DNA from: Euptelea pleiosperma
Taxonomy: Eukaryota; Streptophyta; Magnoliopsida; Ranunculales; Eupteleaceae
DNA length: 64,000 nt
Assembly: GCA_035048495.1 (NCBI GenBank)
Contig: CM068553.1
Location: 8,363,259-8,427,258 of the forward strand
Direction of reading: 5' to 3'
Of the stretch, positions 58,173 to 64,000 are shown in pieces (position 1 is the first letter of the stretch; every line of letters starts with the position of its first letter). The translations under genes were made by a program, and so were the position numbers. A model generated the notes under the pieces. That model was not told the origin of the DNA, did no database searches, and was given only the letters and a program-made list of their open reading frames with translations.

Positions 58173-58706
58173 TAGAAAGACTTCTCTTATTTCACCATGT
58201 GATCATCACTTTGAAGTGATAAAAATGTTAATAACATCTTTGTTTTGTTAAGTCAATCAAAATAGTTTTGAAGGATAGTTTAGAGTTTTCAAAAATAATA
58301 TACATGGCAATGATAGTCTACAAAAGATGTTACACGCCTTTGAGCATGTTTTACACGTGAGCAAGTGGGCCCTTTCTTCTTCTTCTTCTTCTTTTTTCGG
58401 AGAATTTCCATTCACAGGACAGTTTTGGAAGATTACTTTAGAGGGGTGAATATGTAAATTGTGGCAACTCGACATCACGTACTTAATAGGTAAAAAAGGA
58501 CGGACGAACTAAAGCAAGATACTATTTTGAGAATCAGAAAAAAATAAAAAAATTGAACTAAATTGTGGCAATGCTCCTTTTAAGGGTCAAGTTCATTATA
58601 AAGTAGAACAGATGATGCACATGCATTGTGCATGTGCAATCTTCCATTTATTTATACTGGGGAACCCCATGTGCGATGCACTGCACCTTACACATTGCAC
58701 ACTCTT

Positions 58707-58950
58707 AGAGATCACTGACCATATTGATGCTTGGCCCATCCCTAGGTGGACCTACATGTAAAAAATCTGCCTAATTAGTATTTTTTAAGGATTTGATTGG
58801 AGTGGTTTTCATTGGTTGATTTTTAACCATAGATTTTGAGAATTATTTGGGGTACTCAGATCCAAAGGTTTGAAATCAATAATCATCATGATATTTGGTA
58901 TATAGGTTCACATAGGGATGACACAAACATCCAAACCGTCAGTGGTCTCT
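58707..58950. mobile_element. Type A-related palindromic MITE, 244 bp
   Basis: Ends AGAGATCACTGACC and, reversed, AGAGACCACTGACGG. The inner arms hold TGGCCCATCCCTAGGTGGAC and TATATAGGTTCACATAGGGA. It is a shorter version of the 22263-type element without the GAGTAAAACTT outer ends. Confidence 0.75.
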
Positions 58951-59106
58951 AAGCATACCCCAACACGTGCGGCGTACCCCAACCCTCTTCTCAATGAGGC
59001 AAGGTTTTTGCTTTAAAGTAGGGTAGCATTTAATTGTCACAAACCTGGGTGGCAACCCAGTTTTAGCGTTATAATAGTATAGATATATAGATAGATATAT
59101 ATATAG

Positions 59107-59425
59107 AGAGTCCTACCCATATCTTACATCCAATCCTAACACCCGATGGCGGGGTCAACATGAAGTTCACTTTGAAAAATCTAATCATCCATTGAGTTTT
59201 CCTTGTCACAATGATCATCATTACCAAAAATCAGTCTATTTCGACATCGTTAACCATATAAAAAAATTATATAAAGTAATGGTTTAAGTGAATGGTCTGG
59301 ATCTCTAAAATTCAAGTCAACTTTTCATTAGGTCAGAAATGTCAAAATCAACTCGTGCCGTTGGATTGTCAAACATGATCTTTATGTGGGTCCCCTTAAT
59401 GGGTGTAAGAAACGGGTGTAACTCT
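59107..59425. mobile_element. Palindromic MITE, 319 bp, AGAGTTACACCC ends
   Basis: Left AGAGTCCTACCCATATCTTA; right, reversed, AGAGTTACACCCGTTTCTTA. The inner halves pair as well (AACATGAAGTTCACTTTGAA against CAAACATGATCTTTATGTGG). Related blocks lie at 22675-22860 and 23680-23972. Confidence 0.75.
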
Positions 59426-59635
59426 AGAGGGATTCGATATGAAAAAAAAACTCCAGTTGTTTTTGAATATTCAAACTTGTCCTTTCCAGTAGAATCGCTG
59501 CTGTATCGCGCAGTAGAGGAAGCTCATTTTTCCCACTTTGCTAGCTCTTTTATGCTTATTTGCCCTCATATTCTCTTTTTAAAAGGAAAAATATCAATGC
59601 AAATGTTGGGTTTTATGGTATCTGCAGATACCTTA

Positions 59636-59940
59636 GGTCGTGTTTGATTACACAAAATTTTCCCGGGAAAATACATCTGGGAAATGCCTTAAATGGCTGG
59701 TTGATTGCAACTGAGAACACATATATCAATCATGTGAGAAAATAAAGACGTACTTTAAGGTGGAAATGAATTCTCACCTATCTGGATGGGAAATGAATTC
59801 CGGGCTTAGTAGGGAAAATTATCCAGATTTAAATGGCTTGGTAGGGAAGATTATATAGATTTAAAATGGCTATCTAACAATGGACGGTTGTGTTTTCCCA
59901 AGGAAAATGCAATTTTGCCACTTGGCAATCAAACATGCCC
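59636..59940. mobile_element. Tourist-like MITE, 305 bp (family copy 3)
   Basis: Ends GGTCGTGTTTGATTACAC and, reversed, GGGCATGTTTGATTGCCAAG, with TTA at 59633-59635 and 59941-59943. The interior shares GTGAGAAAATAAAG and GGAAATGAATTC text with the other two copies. It lies about 410 bp from the fructokinase stop codon. Confidence 0.92.
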
Positions 59941-60349
59941 TTATTGAGTTTGGAAGATATTTTGTAAACCTCGTAGCCGTTGCACTGTCTCACACTGCGA
60001 GCTCAAAATTATGAATAATTTACAGAAGATGGGAATGCAATCTCAAGATGCAAGAAAACATAGTAAACACACAACAAACTTATTTTCTGCATCCATCCAA
60101 AACATCACGCTCCCAGCCGCTGGCTGAAAACCTTGGTGTCTTTGATTGATAGCATTGTTTTTTGGGTCTACATTCAGTTCTCTTGATTATTTATGTAACT
60201 CATTCATTCACGAGACAAAGCGTGGGGCAAGAAGGAATGAACAGGAAGAAGAACGAAAACCTGGTTATTTCACATGAGAAGCCCAATTTATAATAGCAGT
60301 TCGATACAAGCAAAATACACGAAAGGGATGGTGATGTCCATCTGTGAGC

Positions 60350-63300
60350 TCATGCAACAGCTTTGGGTAAGATGTCGAGGACTGCCTTTCTCGTGGGCAG
60401 TGCAGGAATCGCTCCTCTCTCTGTGACTGTGAGGGCACCACAGGCATTTGCAAACAGAAGAGCTTTCCTTAACCTCTCTTCATCCTGCCAATAACACAAG
60501 ATACTAAAACATATTAAAAACTTATCAGTAGTCAAGCTACAATTTCAAAATGCAAATCTCATGCTCTGCTTTATCACTATTGTAGCATTTACATATCTAG
60601 ATTCCCTAAACCTTTTGCTTTATAATTTGTAGAAAAATCCTCTCCACCTCCCTCACCAGTACAAACCACAGCAGCCTGTGGTTCATATTGAACATGATTT
60701 AAACCACTCACCCTCATGGATGCAGGATGCTCCCTATTTTCAGCATTGAGTATTACTTCTCCTTGTATGTGAGCTATGTATCCTCAACACTCTGCTTTGA
60801 TATATAATATCAAAGCAATGACTACGTTCAAAAAGTGGTCGAGACGACGCATAGTAGCGATGCAATGGAAAATTCTTTGACATCTATACATGAGGACATT
60901 ATTGATGATTTGAAATATGCCTACTAATTATTTTCGTAGTGTTGATTGATAAATAAAACAGTTTTGAAAAAAAGTAACTGCAAAATTTTATACTTAATAA
61001 CTGGAGTGTGGCATGCCAAGAAGATGGGTTACTAATTACTATGAAGAGCACAAAGAAAGCATGTCCTAAATAAGGCCCCAGCTACGGGATGTCATCAAAT
61101 GGCAGAGATTCCCAGACATTTTGATGGAGGAAGAACTTCAAATATAAGCTACATCTTGGGTAAGAGAGGAGAGGATGTAATAGTTTCATTCAGCAGGATC
61201 ATGAGTTAAGAATCCTTTACTGTTGAGCTTCCAGGACCCTATGATTACATCATAGTTACCAGGGAATCTGATTCCCAACAAAAATTCCTGCATCACTTTA
61301 TTCTACGTTTCTTGCATCATGCTAATTACAGGTTAAAAATCTAATAAAATTAAACCTTCCCTGTTTCTGTTTCTCTCATAGTTTTGTGGATATGATCTAC
61401 CAAGCAACATAGTTTAGATACTAGGTACAATCCATCAATTGTTTTCTGCCATTATGGAGTTGTAGTAAGTTCAAAGATACTTTTCAAGGTTTTTGAGCCA
61501 CCAAAAAGAGAAGTAGAAGAGGTAAACAATTTCTTTGCAGATTGGTACCGTTAACAGGCCATCTCCAGCATTACCTTGTCTTGAGGGCATCAGAGCACGA
61601 CAAAGGTAAGATGCTATCATTGGATTCATATCACACTCCCTCAGACGAGGCATATGGCTCACAAGTGTTTACACTTTTTAATAAGCCTCAGGGCATTTTG
61701 GGGAAGCCTCACCCTAAGGCGAGCTTCAATGATCGTCTATTAACATCTTGAAGTTTTAGAAGTTAAAGTACTTCCACACGTACCTAGGCGTTTCTCAACC
61801 ATGCTCAATCAACTGCTATATGATATTATGATTTTCCAACACATGCATCTATTCATGTAAACATGAATCGTATTAACCTTAAATTGTTATTCCAGAGTAT
61901 GAAGCTATCAAATGCTTTTGTTCCATGACAATCAGCTTTTAACTTAACATCCTCAAGAGCATTGCCTTCATACAAGTCGATCACATAACGAAAAATGTGT
62001 GAAAAGCCATAATGAAACAACATGGCAATAGTCATTAAAATAACAAACACAAAAAGAAATTGATAAAGGTGAGTGGAAACGGGAATGGAAAGGAACACAT
62101 GGAATATGGACAGAGTGGGATGCAGGTAAACCACTATATGATCATGACATAGAAAGTCTTAAATGAAATGTAGAAAGAAAATCTAAACAAACCATTCCAC
62201 TAAAATTCATTCAAGGAGCGAAGGTCACCTGATACAGATTTGGGTCAGAAGCGAAACTGCTCAATATCCCACTGACAAATGCATCGCCAGCACCAGTTGT
62301 GTCAACAGGTTTAACATTAACACCAGCAACCCTACCTTTAAAATTCTGCACAAGACATTAATGTCAGAGAGAATAACAAATCCAGTAATAGAGTGAACTG
62401 ATTAAGAGGAAATGGCTAGCCATAAATCAGGAAATATAACTCCAATTCCAGTAAATTTTAATCCAAGATTATCTACTTAACACAATCTCTCATATACAAC
62501 ATGTTTACAAGGGAAAAAAAATCAAGTAGCTGGCTTCTTCGTTCAATTCAGCTTAATCTACAGATCAGATATCTCATTTGGTCATCAACAATCAATCATC
62601 CTCCCACTATCAGAAAGGGAAATCTTAAGTTGCATTTTATAGCTTGTTGTTTTAAACTGGAGAATCAAATGTGTAAACAAGGTGGTTCCTTTCACATGTT
62701 GGTAATGACACCTAATTATCAGAACCAGTAATGTTATTGACCAGAAAATAAGGATATGAACTCATTCATTACAAGACCTAGTAAAGCACATACAACATGC
62801 CTAGTGGAAAAAAAAAGGCACATATAAGATACAACATTCTGGTGGGACATTAGTAACATACTTTCGTGGAACTACTACATAAAAATGAAGACATTGACCA
62901 AGAAAATTATTATTTGTTGAAGGTCTTCCAGAGACATGCTTAAAATCATGGGTAACGAAAAAATCAATATGCTTACCTGGGTGTAATACCTGCAGCCTTT
63001 GGGCCCTTCAGTTACAATCAAAAGCTTAAGATTATCGTGGAAAAGCTTCGTTAACACCACATTATCATCATCGGGATCATCACCTCCAGTCAAGAACGAA
63101 ATTTCATCCTCACTAATCTGCAAGTGCAAAAGAAAGCCCTGACATGAAATTCTTTAACTCGAACAACCATTCAATTATGCTGCAGACCATGAAAGGCTAC
63201 TATGTAACAGAAATAACTGATTTGAAACTTCAGGGGTGAAAATCTCTTATTTTAAAAGCTATACCTTAATAATATCTGCTTGGTCCCATATGCTCATGAT

Positions 63301-63826
63301 GCCTTTCTGAGCAGCCTCTGCTGATGGCCATAGTGGCAATCTCAAATTCGGATCATAAGAGAGGATGCTACCAGACTCTTTAGCTATTTTCATAGCAGCA
63401 AGATGTGTTGACCTACATGGTTCCTCAATCAAACTAATTGAGCCATAGTGAAAGATACTTGCCTGCATGTCCAATTAGTAGGAAAAAAATAGTTTAACCA
63501 AATCAGCTCATGTGCCATCATCCATTATTTGGAATATACTTCCTGAGTGAAAAGAAAAATAAGCAGTTCCATATCCAAATAAAAATAGAAAATACCACCC
63601 ATGCTAATTTTACCTTCTTAATAAGGTCCACGTCAAGTTCTGATTCACAAAGAAGCATATCTGCGCTTGGGTTACGGAAAAACATAAATTCGCGCTCGCC
63701 ATCAGCTCTAAGTGTTACAAATGCCAGTGCAGTCCTTGCACCATGGTCAAAACGCATGCCAGAGTTGTCGACGTTATTTTGCTTCAAGATGTCAGCCAAC
63801 ATATACCCAAATTCATCCTCACCTAC
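60350..63826 (-). CDS. Fructokinase (pfkB family), 5' exon(s) beyond the window
   Basis: Phosphorylates fructose to fructose 6-phosphate with ATP, feeding sucrose-derived sugar into glycolysis and starch synthesis. Minus-strand exons, all phase 0 with GT-AG ends: 63826-63614, 63462-63265, 63117-62977, 62345-62229 and 60484-60350; 267 residues here. The family is about 320-335 long, so roughly 60 N-terminal residues, including the first substrate-binding glycines, lie right of 64000. Visible blocks are [90 protein letters not shown] and [16 protein letters not shown]. The pfkB signature [14 protein letters not shown] contains the catalytic Asp of GAGD. The C-terminus is [20 protein letters not shown] then LPT. 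No break is seen. The last intron is 1744 bp. Cytosolic versus plastid isoform cannot be told without the N-terminus. Confidence 0.95.
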
Positions 63827-64000
63827 CTGAGATAGAGATTGTAAGGAACTCAGTAGTGAAAAATATTAATGTTAGATTTCACCAAAAAAGGCAGAAACCG
63901 GGGGGTTTCTGTGAAGCGTGAGATATAAACAGAGAATCTTGAGCAACATAATATGTGCACAAGGATTCAGTTATGGATATGAGATGTGACACAGGGAACC

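Overview
The window is nuclear DNA of a flowering plant. Genes have spliced exons with GT-AG introns and lie between dense, nested DNA transposons, L1-type LINE remnants and one solo LTR. Gene families and exon structure fit a dicot or an early-diverging angiosperm; the species cannot be told from the sequence.

Five protein genes are supported. (1) 15219-20816 (+): the I, K and C exons of a SOC1/TM3-clade MIKC MADS-box gene. The MADS exon is not in the window, and the terminal exon is duplicated. (2) 30251-31307 (+): STAY-GREEN (SGR/NYE), the magnesium dechelatase of chlorophyll breakdown; four exons, 251 codons. (3) 40349-42769 (+): a TRM/LONGIFOLIA-like DUF4378 protein; four exons, 716 codons. 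(4) 50115-55774 (-): a conserved plant coiled-coil protein of unknown function; seven exons, 252 codons. (5) 60350-63826 (-): a pfkB fructokinase whose first exon(s) lie beyond the right edge. They are separate transcription units. The pairing of a SOC1-clade gene with SGR recalls the Arabidopsis AGL19-NYE1 and AGL14-NYE2 neighbourhoods, so it may be old synteny.

Layout. 1-4372: a LINE 3' part split by a 3.83-kb PIF/Harbinger element that carries a broken transposase and a captured SMAX1-LIKE gene fragment. 4.4-8.6 kb: degenerate repeats and an LTR-like piece. 8617-11705: a hAT-type element with a perfect 8-bp target duplication. 11.9-20.8 kb: the MADS gene, its introns filled by LINEs, MITEs and local duplications. 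21-30 kb: an extreme pile of palindromic MITEs, including a 2.4-kb tandem segmental duplication and MITE-in-MITE-in-MITE nests that end about 270 bp before the SGR start codon. 31.3-40.3 kb: hAT, SINE-like, LINE, solo-LTR and Harbinger pieces. 42.8-50 kb: a minus-strand LINE and a 1.5-kb element with long terminal inverted repeats. 56-60.3 kb: further MITEs.

The most striking features are the Harbinger element carrying an SMXL fragment, the palindromic 'GAGTAAAACTT' MITE family with 9-bp target duplications, the hAT MITEs nested in it, and the repeated last exon of the MADS gene. No RNA gene, CRISPR array or unknown multi-gene system was seen. All calls are by eye; no database search was run.
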